A stretch of DNA of 6,852 nucleotides from Pseudomonadales bacterium (GTDB lineage Bacteria > Pseudomonadota > Gammaproteobacteria > Steroidobacterales > Steroidobacteraceae): positions 1-6,852 of the forward strand of contig JAGRJB010000159.1 in NCBI GenBank assembly GCA_020442965.1, given 5' to 3'. The notes beneath the pieces were generated by a model, which did not search any database, was not told the origin of the DNA, and saw nothing but the letters and a program-made list of their open reading frames with translations. Both the position numbers and the translations under genes were made by a program. Shown in pieces: positions 1 through 6,092 of the stretch (positions are counted from its first letter, which is position 1; each line of letters opens with the position of its first letter).

Positions 1-349
1 GCGCTATGAGCTGCACCGCGTCTGGGTCGTCGACTCGACCCTGAAGAAGGGTATGAGTCACCTGTACAGCCGCCGCACGTTTTACATTGACGAAGACAGC
101 TGGCAGATTGTCGCGGTCGATTGTTATGACCGGCGCGGGCAGTTGTATCGGGTGCAGGAAGGCCACGTGATCAATTACTATGACTTGCCGACGGTCTGGA
201 CGACGCTCGAGACGACCTTCGATCTCTCGAACGGGCGCTATCTGGCACTCGGTCTGGATAACGAAGAGCCGCGGACCTACGATTTCTCGGTCAAGTTCAC
301 ACCCGCCAACTTCCAGCCGAGCGCATTGCAGCGTCGCGGCGTACGCTGA
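1..349 (+). CDS. DUF1329 domain-containing envelope protein, C-terminal part (5' end outside window)
   Basis: The open frame enters from the left edge (first full codon at base 2) and ends at TGA 347-349, leaving about 115 residues. They begin RYELHRVWVVDSTLKKG and continue through HLYSRRTFYIDEDSWQI, a pattern I recognise from the C-terminal part of DUF1329 proteins, which are usually about 450 residues and exported. Many acidic, Tyr and Trp residues in alternating beta-strand-like segments fit a LolA/LolB-like lipid-binding fold, the fold thought to underlie this family; this is family knowledge, not something proved here. No membrane segment is visible in this part. An ATG at 53 lies inside the conserved region and is not the real start. 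The gene is followed after 22 bp by the propeller gene and appears to be the first visible member of a four-gene operon. Its biochemical function is unknown; a role in handling a hydrophobic compound in the periplasm is inference from its RND neighbour. Confidence 0.85.
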   Translation, partial: RYELHRVWVVDSTLKKGMSHLYSRRTFYIDEDSWQIVAVDCYDRRGQLYRVQEGHVINYYDLPTVWTTLETTFDLSNGRYLALGLDNEEPRTYDFSVKFTPANFQPSALQRRGVR

Positions 350-371
350 CAGGGACGGCCGGCTCCGGGTA

Positions 372-1379
372 ATGGGGCCGAACGCCCGCTACGCTGGCCT
401 GCTGCTCGGCGCTTGCGCGGCTGTTGCAAGTGCGCAGCCGCGGCTGGATCCGGGCGATCAGGCTAACAAGCCAGCGGAGATCATGCCGCTGGCGGCAAGC
501 ACGCTACTGCTGGACATTGCGCGAGCGGGTGACCGACTGGTGACCGTGGGCTGGCGCGGCGACATCTTGCTATCGGACGACCTGGGTGTCAGCTGGCGCC
601 AAGCCGAATCGGTGCCGACGCGCACCATGCTGACCGGTGTGTTTTTTGTCGATGCGCGTGACGGCTGGGCGGTCGGTCACGACGAAACAGTCCTCAGGAC
701 CACGGACGGCGGCGAGACCTGGCAACGGGTCTACTTTGCGCCGCAGACGCAGCAGCCGTTGTTGGATCTATGGTTCGCGGATCGTGATCACGGCATCGCG
801 ATCGGTGCGTACGACACCTATCTAACCACGAGCGACGGTGGCTTGAGCTGGACGAGCCAGAAGTTTGCCGCCTTGCCGCTGGCTGCGGCGACTTCCGAGG
901 ACGAATTTGCGCCCGATTACCACCTGAACCATATCGCGGCTGCCAATGGCAAGTTGTACATGGCGGCCGAAGCGGGTCACCTGTATCGATCGGACGATGG
1001 CGGCCGCAATTGGCGCACGCTGCCCTCGCCATACGACGGTTCCTTCTACGGTCTGCTGCCGCTCGAGGGCGATGGCTTGTTGGCCTTCGGCTTGCGCGGC
1101 AATCTGTGGCGCAGCAACGATGCCGGCCTCACTTGGTCGCAGATCGAGACGCACACCACCGCGATGTTGACTGACGCCGTGCGCCTGGCTGACGGGACGA
1201 TCGTCGTATCCGGGCTGTCGGGGGTCTTGTTAGTGCGGCTGGCGGGAAGCTCCGGCTGGACGCTGCAACAGCAGGCTGATCGCAAGGGAATCGCCGCACT
1301 GGCGCCATTGAGCGATCATGCGGTAGTCGCGGTCGGCGAGGCCGGTGTCAAGCGCATCGTATTGGGTGAGCGCCCGTGA
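372..1379 (+). CDS. YCF48-like / BNR Asp-box beta-propeller protein, exported
   Basis: A 335-residue protein related to the YCF48/HCF136 photosystem II assembly-factor family and to BNR-repeat proteins. From ATG 372 there is a plausible signal peptide: short basic start, hydrophobic stretch at residues 8-19 (AGLLLGACAAVA) and an ASA|Q cleavage site after residue 21. The frame is open upstream to 180, but that stretch overlaps the DUF1329 gene and would bury the signal peptide, so 372 is chosen. The Shine-Dalgarno match before it is weak. Five Asp-box motifs are visible: SDDLGVSW (68-75), TTDGGETW (110-117), TSDGGLSW (153-160), SDDGGRNW (207-214) and SNDAGLTW (248-255). They recur every 40-55 residues, as expected for propeller blades. 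Sialidase catalytic residues are not evident, so a glycosidase role is unlikely. It should act in the periplasm as a binding or scaffold protein. The last codons overlap the start of the RND gene by 4 bp, so the two proteins are probably made together and may interact. Confidence 0.85.
   Translation: MGPNARYAGLLLGACAAVASAQPRLDPGDQANKPAEIMPLAASTLLLDIARAGDRLVTVGWRGDILLSDDLGVSWRQAESVPTRTMLTGVFFVDARDGWAVGHDETVLRTTDGGETWQRVYFAPQTQQPLLDLWFADRDHGIAIGAYDTYLTTSDGGLSWTSQKFAALPLAAATSEDEFAPDYHLNHIAAANGKLYMAAEAGHLYRSDDGGRNWRTLPSPYDGSFYGLLPLEGDGLLAFGLRGNLWRSNDAGLTWSQIETHTTAMLTDAVRLADGTIVVSGLSGVLLVRLAGSSGWTLQQQADRKGIAALAPLSDHAVVAVGEAGVKRIVLGERP
1364..1370 (+). promoter_or_regulatory. Ribosome binding site for the RND gene
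   Basis: GGGTGAG ends 5 nt before the GTG at 1376. It resembles the GGTGA part of the anti-Shine-Dalgarno complement. It lies inside the last codons of the propeller gene and supports the GTG start that overlaps the upstream TGA. Confidence 0.5.
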
Positions 1380-3757
1380 CGGCGGCGGGGCCTGACAATC
1401 TGCGAGCAGGCCCTTTCGAAGCCTGGCTCGAGCGCACGATATTCGGCCATCGTGGGCTGATCATCGTGCTCTTCACGGTTCTGAGCATTGCGATGCTCGG
1501 GGTGACCGTTCGCGGCCTGCGTATCGACGCCTCGTTTACGAAGCAATTGCCGCTCAAGCATGAGTACATGCAGACATTCCTCGAGCACCAAGCCGAATTC
1601 GGGGGTGCCAACCGGGTGCTGATCGCGGTGTTTGCCCGCGATGGCAACATGTTCACGCCGAACTTTTTCAACGCGCTCAAGAAGGCCACCGACGAAGTCA
1701 TCGTCATGGATGGCATCGATCGCGGCCGCGTGCAGTCGCTGTTCACACCGAATGTCCGCTACCTGGAAGTCGTCGAGGACGGCATTCAGGCCGGCAACGT
1801 CGTGCCGGCCGACTTCCAGCCCACACCCGCGAATCTCGCCCAGGTACGCGAGAATATTCTGAAGGCCGGCATCGTCGGGCGCCTGGTCGCGAACGACTTC
1901 TCTGGCGCACTGGTCTCGGCGATCGTGCTGGAGAAGGACGCGGCGGGCGACCCCGTCGATCCGATCGTCATCGCGCGCAAACTCGAGGAGCGCGTTCGTC
2001 AGAAAATCGAGAGCCCGACCATCGCTGTGCGAATCATTGGCTTCGCCAAGGTCATGGGTGATATCGCGGCCGGTGCGCAGCAGGTTGCGACGTTTGCCGT
2101 GGTGACAGTCGCGCTGACCTTGTTCGCGGTCTGGCTCTACATCATGTCTTTCCGTGTGGCACTGGTGCCGGTGGTCTGTTCCGTCATCGCGGTCGTTTGG
2201 CAGCTGGGTATGCTGGTGCTATTGGGATTCGGCATCGATCCGCTCGGCCTGTTAGTGCCATTCCTGGTGTTCGCCATCGGCGTCAGTCACGGCGTGCAGA
2301 AGATCAGTGCCGTCAAAGAAGCAGCGATCGAGGGGCTCGATAGCATCGAGGCAGCGCGACGCACCTTTCGCCAATTGCTGGTGCCGGCGGTGATCGCTTT
2401 GTTAGCGGACCTGATCGGATTCGTGACTATTCTATTGATTCCTGTTCAGGTCGTGCAGGAAATGGCGGTTACCGCGAGCATCGGTGTCGCGATCGTTATT
2501 CTAACCGACCTGATTCTGCTGCCAGTGCTCGTCTCATATGTCACCTGGGGCGCGCGCTATCGAGCGCGCGTCACACGGCGACAGGAGAAGTTAGGCCGCC
2601 TGTGGCACAGGCTTGCCGGCATCACTCGCAAGGGACCGGCACTCGGCGCCATATTGTTCGCCGTCGTACTGGGCGCGCTGGGTTGGTGGAAAGGGCGGGA
2701 AACTCCCATCGGCGATACGCAGGCCGGTGTACCGGAGTTGCGTGCCGACTCACGCTATAACGTCGACAGCAACATCATCACCTCCAAGTTTTCGATCGGT
2801 GTAGACGTGTTGACGGTAATCGTCGAGACCGAGCAGCCGATGTGCACGAGTCACGCGCTGATGATGGCCGCCGATAATTTCTCCTGGCACATGATGAATG
2901 TCACCGGCGTGCAGGAAGTCGTCTCGCTGCCGTTGGTGGCGCGAATTGCGATTGCCGGTTGGAACGAGGGTAGCCTCAAGTGGCGCGCGATTCCGCGCGA
3001 GCCGAATCAATTGACGCAGTCAACGCGCTATATCGAGACCAGCACCGGCTTGCTGAACGCCAGCTGCGATGTTGTACCGGTCATGATGTTTCTGACCGAT
3101 CACCGCGCCGAGACCATAGAGCGTGTGGTCGCGGCGGTCAAGAAGTGGCGTACCGACAATCCGGTGCAAGGCGCGGCGTTCAAGTTGGCGACCGGTAATG
3201 TGGGTGTTATGGCGGCCACGAACGAGGAGGTAAAGGCCAAGGAATTTCCGATTCTCGCGGGCGTGTTTGGCGCCGTCATCCTGATGTGTCTGTTGACTTT
3301 CCGCTCTTTCATCGGAGCGTTTCTCGTCGTCGTGCCCCTCGCACTGGTGTCGATTCTGGTTTACGCGGTGATGGCCATAGTCGGCATCGGTCTCAAGATG
3401 AACACGCTGCCGATGGTGGCGCTCGGCGCCGGCATCGGCGTCGACTATGGCATCTATCTGTGGAGCCGGATGCGCGAATACCTGGGTCAGGGCCTGTCGG
3501 TACACGATTCGTTCGAGAAATCGATGCGCGTCACCGGCGCCAGTATCATTTTCACCGGCATCACGCTAGCAATCGGCGTCGTCACCTGGGTGTTCTCGCC
3601 GCTCAAGTTCCAGGCCGATATCGGCGTGATGCTCACGTTCATGTTCTTCGTGAACATGTTGGGTGCGGTGCTGCTGATCCCCGCGTTGGCTGCCTGGCTC
3701 GTCAAGCCAAAGACGCCGCCGTCACAGGTCGCGGCGGCTCAGGCGCTGTCGGCATGA
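1376..3757 (+). CDS. RND superfamily (MMPL-type) inner-membrane transporter
   Basis: A 793-residue protein with the duplicated RND layout. TM1 is at about 27-45, followed by a periplasmic domain to about 235. TM2-TM6 fall at about 237-390, a cytoplasmic linker at 391-419 and TM7 at 420-437. A second periplasmic domain spans about 440-620, and TM8-TM12 about 624-770. The second half carries GIGVDYG with Asp690-Tyr691 in TM10, the position of the proton-relay pair in MMPL/HpnN-type RND proteins. The equivalent TM4 motif reads FAIGVSHGVQ (Ser304-His305), with no Asp. The length fits single-chain MMPL-like exporters and is shorter than the roughly 1000-residue AcrB type. Proton-driven movement of a lipid or other hydrophobic compound is the family expectation; the substrate is unknown and import is not excluded. 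The GTG start overlaps the propeller stop (GTGA), and the stop overlaps the decarboxylase start (ATGA). Two periplasmic cysteines, Cys490 and Cys564, could pair. Confidence 0.92.
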   Translation: MTAAGPDNLRAGPFEAWLERTIFGHRGLIIVLFTVLSIAMLGVTVRGLRIDASFTKQLPLKHEYMQTFLEHQAEFGGANRVLIAVFARDGNMFTPNFFNALKKATDEVIVMDGIDRGRVQSLFTPNVRYLEVVEDGIQAGNVVPADFQPTPANLAQVRENILKAGIVGRLVANDFSGALVSAIVLEKDAAGDPVDPIVIARKLEERVRQKIESPTIAVRIIGFAKVMGDIAAGAQQVATFAVVTVALTLFAVWLYIMSFRVALVPVVCSVIAVVWQLGMLVLLGFGIDPLGLLVPFLVFAIGVSHGVQKISAVKEAAIEGLDSIEAARRTFRQLLVPAVIALLADLIGFVTILLIPVQVVQEMAVTASIGVAIVILTDLILLPVLVSYVTWGARYRARVTRRQEKLGRLWHRLAGITRKGPALGAILFAVVLGALGWWKGRETPIGDTQAGVPELRADSRYNVDSNIITSKFSIGVDVLTVIVETEQPMCTSHALMMAADNFSWHMMNVTGVQEVVSLPLVARIAIAGWNEGSLKWRAIPREPNQLTQSTRYIETSTGLLNASCDVVPVMMFLTDHRAETIERVVAAVKKWRTDNPVQGAAFKLATGNVGVMAATNEEVKAKEFPILAGVFGAVILMCLLTFRSFIGAFLVVVPLALVSILVYAVMAIVGIGLKMNTLPMVALGAGIGVDYGIYLWSRMREYLGQGLSVHDSFEKSMRVTGASIIFTGITLAIGVVTWVFSPLKFQADIGVMLTFMFFVNMLGAVLLIPALAAWLVKPKTPPSQVAAAQALSA
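2551..2570 (+). repeat. Perfect 8-bp inverted repeat inside the RND gene
   Basis: CGCGCGCT (2551-2558) and AGCGCGCG (2563-2570) are exact reverse complements separated by the 4-base loop ATCG. A further G-T and G-C pair is possible outside. It encodes the start of the cytoplasmic linker between the two transporter halves, directly after TM6. No T-run follows, so it does not look like an intrinsic terminator. In GC-rich coding DNA it may be chance. Confidence 0.5.
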
Positions 3758-5178
3758 CGCCAGCGGAGTTCCGCAGAGTCGGTCACGAGCTGATCGATTT
3801 CATTGCTGACTACCGCGCGCGTGCGAGCCGCGGCGAATTTCCGGTGATGGCGCAGATTACGCCGGGCGCTCTGCGAGCAAAGCTGCCGGCCGTACCGCCG
3901 CTACAACCGGAGTCTGGCGATCAGTTGCTCCGGGATCTGAGCGCTGTGATTTTGCCCGCCTGTTCTCATTGGCAGGATCCACGGTTCTTCGGCTATTTTC
4001 CGTCTAACAGCTTGCTGTCGGCTGTACTCGGTGACCTCGCGAGCACGGGTCTCGCGCAATTGGGTCTCAACTGGCAGGCTAGTCCCGCGCTGACCGAACT
4101 CGAAGAGCTGACGACCGATTGGTTGCGTCAGATGCTGGGTCTCAGCGAGCGTTGGCGCGGCGTGATTCAGGATACGGCATCGACCGCTACTTTCGTGGCG
4201 CTGGTGTGCGCACGTGAGCGTGCGACGGACTATGGTGCGACCCGTGCCGGATTACAGGGAGCGCCGGCACCACTGATCGTATATGTCTCCTCACAGAGCC
4301 ATAGTTCGGTGGGCAAGGCCGCCTTGTTAGCGGGATTCGGCAGCGAGCACCTGCGGATCGTTCCGACCGACGAACGCTTTGCGATGCGCGCCGATGTGCT
4401 TGAGACCATGCTGATCGACGATCGTGCTGCCGGCCATGTGCCGTGCGCCATCGTTGCGACCTGCGGAACCACGGCGACGACCGCGCTCGATCCGATCGAC
4501 TCGCTGGCCGAGCTGGCCAGCCGGCATCGTTGCTGGCTGCATGTCGACGCGGCCCTGGCTGGCTCGGCAATGATCGTACCTGAGTGCCGCCAGCACTGGG
4601 TCGGCGTCGAGGCCGCCGATTCGCTGGTTGTCAATCCACACAAGTGGTTAGGTGTGGCGTTCGACTGCTCGACGTACTTCGTACGAGATCCAGAGCATCT
4701 CGTGCGCGTGATGTCCTCCAACCCGAGCTACCTGCAAACCGCGGCGGACGGCGCGGCACCGAATTACCGCGATTGGGGCGTGCCACTCGGTCGCCGTATG
4801 CGCAGCTTGAAACTCTGGTTCGTCATTCGCGAACAGGGGGTTGCGGCGCTGCAGGCCCGCATCCGGCGCGACCTGGGCTACGCTCAGTGGTTCGCTGCCA
4901 AAGTCGACGCGGCCGATCACTGGCGACGCCTGGCACCGGTGCCATTGCAAACGGTCTGTGTGCGCCACGAACCGGAGGGCCTGCGCGGCGAGGCGCTGGA
5001 TGCGCATACACTCGCCTGGGTCGGACGCATCAATCGCTCAGGCGAGGCGTATCTCACGCCGGCGCAGATCGATGGACGTTGGATGGTGCGAGTGTCATTT
5101 GGCACGCACACTACGACTCAGAAGCACGTCGAAGACCTCTGGGCGCTGATGCGGCGCGAGGCGCTTGCGGGCCCGTAG
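3754..5178 (+). CDS. Group II PLP-dependent decarboxylase (aromatic-L-amino-acid decarboxylase family)
   Basis: A 474-residue cytosolic enzyme, expected to remove CO2 from an (aromatic) L-amino acid to give an amine. The family signature is complete. HWQDPRFFGYFPSN lies near residues 72-85, and ASPALTELEE, then GVIQDTASTATFVAL, follow. His183 in SSQSHSS should stack on the cofactor, Asp265 in HVDAALAG should bind the pyridine nitrogen, and Lys297 in VNPHKWLG forms the Schiff base. Tyr326 in NPSYLQT matches the catalytic loop tyrosine (Tyr332 of human DDC), which in plant aldehyde synthases is Phe, so true decarboxylation is favoured. Leu268 replaces the Tyr common after HVDAA in animal enzymes; Met or Leu there is, as I recall, usual in the bacterial branch. 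ATG 3754 is chosen because MTPAEFRRVGHELIDF is a normal family N-terminus and because of its 4-bp overlap with the RND stop. The same frame runs open upstream to 3286, but only inside the RND gene. The exact substrate (Trp, Tyr, Phe, Dopa or other) cannot be told. Confidence 0.93.
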   Translation: MTPAEFRRVGHELIDFIADYRARASRGEFPVMAQITPGALRAKLPAVPPLQPESGDQLLRDLSAVILPACSHWQDPRFFGYFPSNSLLSAVLGDLASTGLAQLGLNWQASPALTELEELTTDWLRQMLGLSERWRGVIQDTASTATFVALVCARERATDYGATRAGLQGAPAPLIVYVSSQSHSSVGKAALLAGFGSEHLRIVPTDERFAMRADVLETMLIDDRAAGHVPCAIVATCGTTATTALDPIDSLAELASRHRCWLHVDAALAGSAMIVPECRQHWVGVEAADSLVVNPHKWLGVAFDCSTYFVRDPEHLVRVMSSNPSYLQTAADGAAPNYRDWGVPLGRRMRSLKLWFVIREQGVAALQARIRRDLGYAQWFAAKVDAADHWRRLAPVPLQTVCVRHEPEGLRGEALDAHTLAWVGRINRSGEAYLTPAQIDGRWMVRVSFGTHTTTQKHVEDLWALMRREALAGP

Positions 5179-5246
5179 GTAATCGATGCCGGTGCCTGCG
5201 CACGAATCTGGAAGATGCGTTACCGGATACCGATTAGGATCGGCCC
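5179..5246. other. Short intergenic gap, no clear promoter or terminator
   Basis: The 68 bp between the decarboxylase stop and the alkyltransferase start contain no hairpin followed by a T-run and no convincing sigma-70 -35/-10 pair. Readthrough from the upstream operon into the alkyltransferase gene is therefore possible. This is a negative observation by eye only. Confidence 0.5.
5236..5239 (+). promoter_or_regulatory. Ribosome binding site for the HTH-alkyltransferase gene
   Basis: AGGA sits 7 nt before ATG 5247. An in-frame TAG at 5235-5237 overlaps it, so translation in this frame cannot begin farther upstream. This fixes the protein's N-terminus at 5247 or later. Confidence 0.55.
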
Positions 5247-6089
5247 ATGAAGCTCGCAGTCGCACCATCCAGAATCGATTGGCCGCAGGTCTTGAACGCC
5301 GCCTGTCGGCAGATCGAGCGCGAGGCGCCGCGCCTCGAGGATCTGGCGCGCAGTCTGAACGTCGGCAAGTCGGAACTGCAGCGCCAATTCACCCGACGAC
5401 TGGGGGTCAGTCCGAGGGCTTATGCGCAGGCGCTCGCACTGCACCGGTTGGCCAGCGGCGCGAGCACGAGCCGGACTGCTCTCGACGCCGTGTTCAATGC
5501 CGGTTTCAACAACGTCTCGGCGGCCTACGTCGCCGCGGCCGAAAACCTGGGCGTCACACCCGGCCGGCTGCGCAAGCCGATGAATGTCGGTTGGTGGATG
5601 GGTCTGTCCGACCTCGGCTGGATGTTGCTGGGCGCTACGTCTCGGGGGATTTGCTGGCTGACGTTCGGCGATGCGCCCGGCGCCATGCTCGAAGAAATGC
5701 GTGCCGCCCTGCCGCAGGCGAGATTCGCCAACGACGAAGCCCGGCTGTCTGCCTGGTTCGAGCAAGTGCGCGACTTCGTGCTGTTGCCACGCGCGGCGCT
5801 CGATCTGCCGCTCGACATTCAGGGTACCGCCTTCCAGTCACGCGTATGGCGGGCGCTGAGACAGATTCCACTCGGCGAGACAGTCAGTTACGGCGAGTTC
5901 GCTCGTCGGCTGGGCAATGCGCGAGCGACGCGTGCGGTGGCTTCGGCCTGCGCTCGCAATCAGATCGCCGTGCTGATTCCGTGTCACCGTGTCGTGGCAG
6001 CGGATGGCAAGCTGGCGGGCTACCGCTGGGGGCTCGCGCGCAAGCAGGAGTTGTTACTACGGGAGCGGCCCGGCGAGACGTTGCAATAG
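5247..6089 (+). CDS. AraC-type HTH / O6-alkylguanine-DNA alkyltransferase fusion (Ada-like, lacking the N-terminal zinc domain)
   Basis: A 280-residue protein predicted to repair O6-methylguanine in DNA by moving the methyl group to its own cysteine, possibly also acting as a transcription factor. Residues about 15-110 hold an AraC-type DNA-binding domain. The first helix-turn-helix is around LEDLARSLNVGKSELQR (31-46) and the second around ALDAVFNAGFNNVSAAY (78-94), followed by LGVTPGRLRK. The alkyltransferase part runs from about 115 to the end: RGICWLTFG (133-141), then GTAFQSRVWRALRQIPLG starting at 193, then VSYGEFA. The active site IPCHRVV has Cys246, and AGYRWG follows. E. coli Ada has about 354 residues and starts with a four-cysteine zinc domain that senses methylphosphotriesters. 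That domain is absent here, and an in-frame TAG at 5235 rules out a longer form. Similar two-domain proteins are known in other bacteria, so this is a recognised architecture and not obvious damage. It ends 3 bp from the convergent ABC-F gene. Confidence 0.93.
   Translation: MKLAVAPSRIDWPQVLNAACRQIEREAPRLEDLARSLNVGKSELQRQFTRRLGVSPRAYAQALALHRLASGASTSRTALDAVFNAGFNNVSAAYVAAAENLGVTPGRLRKPMNVGWWMGLSDLGWMLLGATSRGICWLTFGDAPGAMLEEMRAALPQARFANDEARLSAWFEQVRDFVLLPRAALDLPLDIQGTAFQSRVWRALRQIPLGETVSYGEFARRLGNARATRAVASACARNQIAVLIPCHRVVAADGKLAGYRWGLARKQELLLRERPGETLQ
5321..5337 (+). repeat. 7-bp inverted repeat early in the alkyltransferase gene
   Basis: CGAGGCG and CGCCTCG flank a 3-base spacer, about 75 nt after the start codon. 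It could form a small mRNA hairpin, but such elements are frequent by chance in sequence this rich in GC, and no partner signal is seen. Confidence 0.3.
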
Positions 6090-6092
6090 GGA

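Noticed and set aside
180..371. Longer N-terminus for the propeller protein
   Set aside because: It would overlap most of the visible DUF1329 coding end, is Arg/Ser/Thr-rich, and would place the signal peptide in the middle of the protein.
3020..3505. Antisense open frame of about 160 codons opposite the RND gene
   Set aside because: His/Arg/Asp/Gln-rich shadow translation with no domain, no ribosome binding site identified, and complete overlap with conserved membrane-protein code.
3286..3753. Open frame extending the decarboxylase 156 residues upstream, as if it were a fusion protein
   Set aside because: The stretch lies in another frame of the well-supported RND transporter, is rich in Arg/His/Gly with no domain, and the family N-terminus matches ATG 3754 exactly.
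5165..5246. Sigma-70 promoter for the alkyltransferase gene
   Set aside because: The best -35-like hexamer (TTGCGG at 5165) has no acceptable -10 hexamer at normal spacing.
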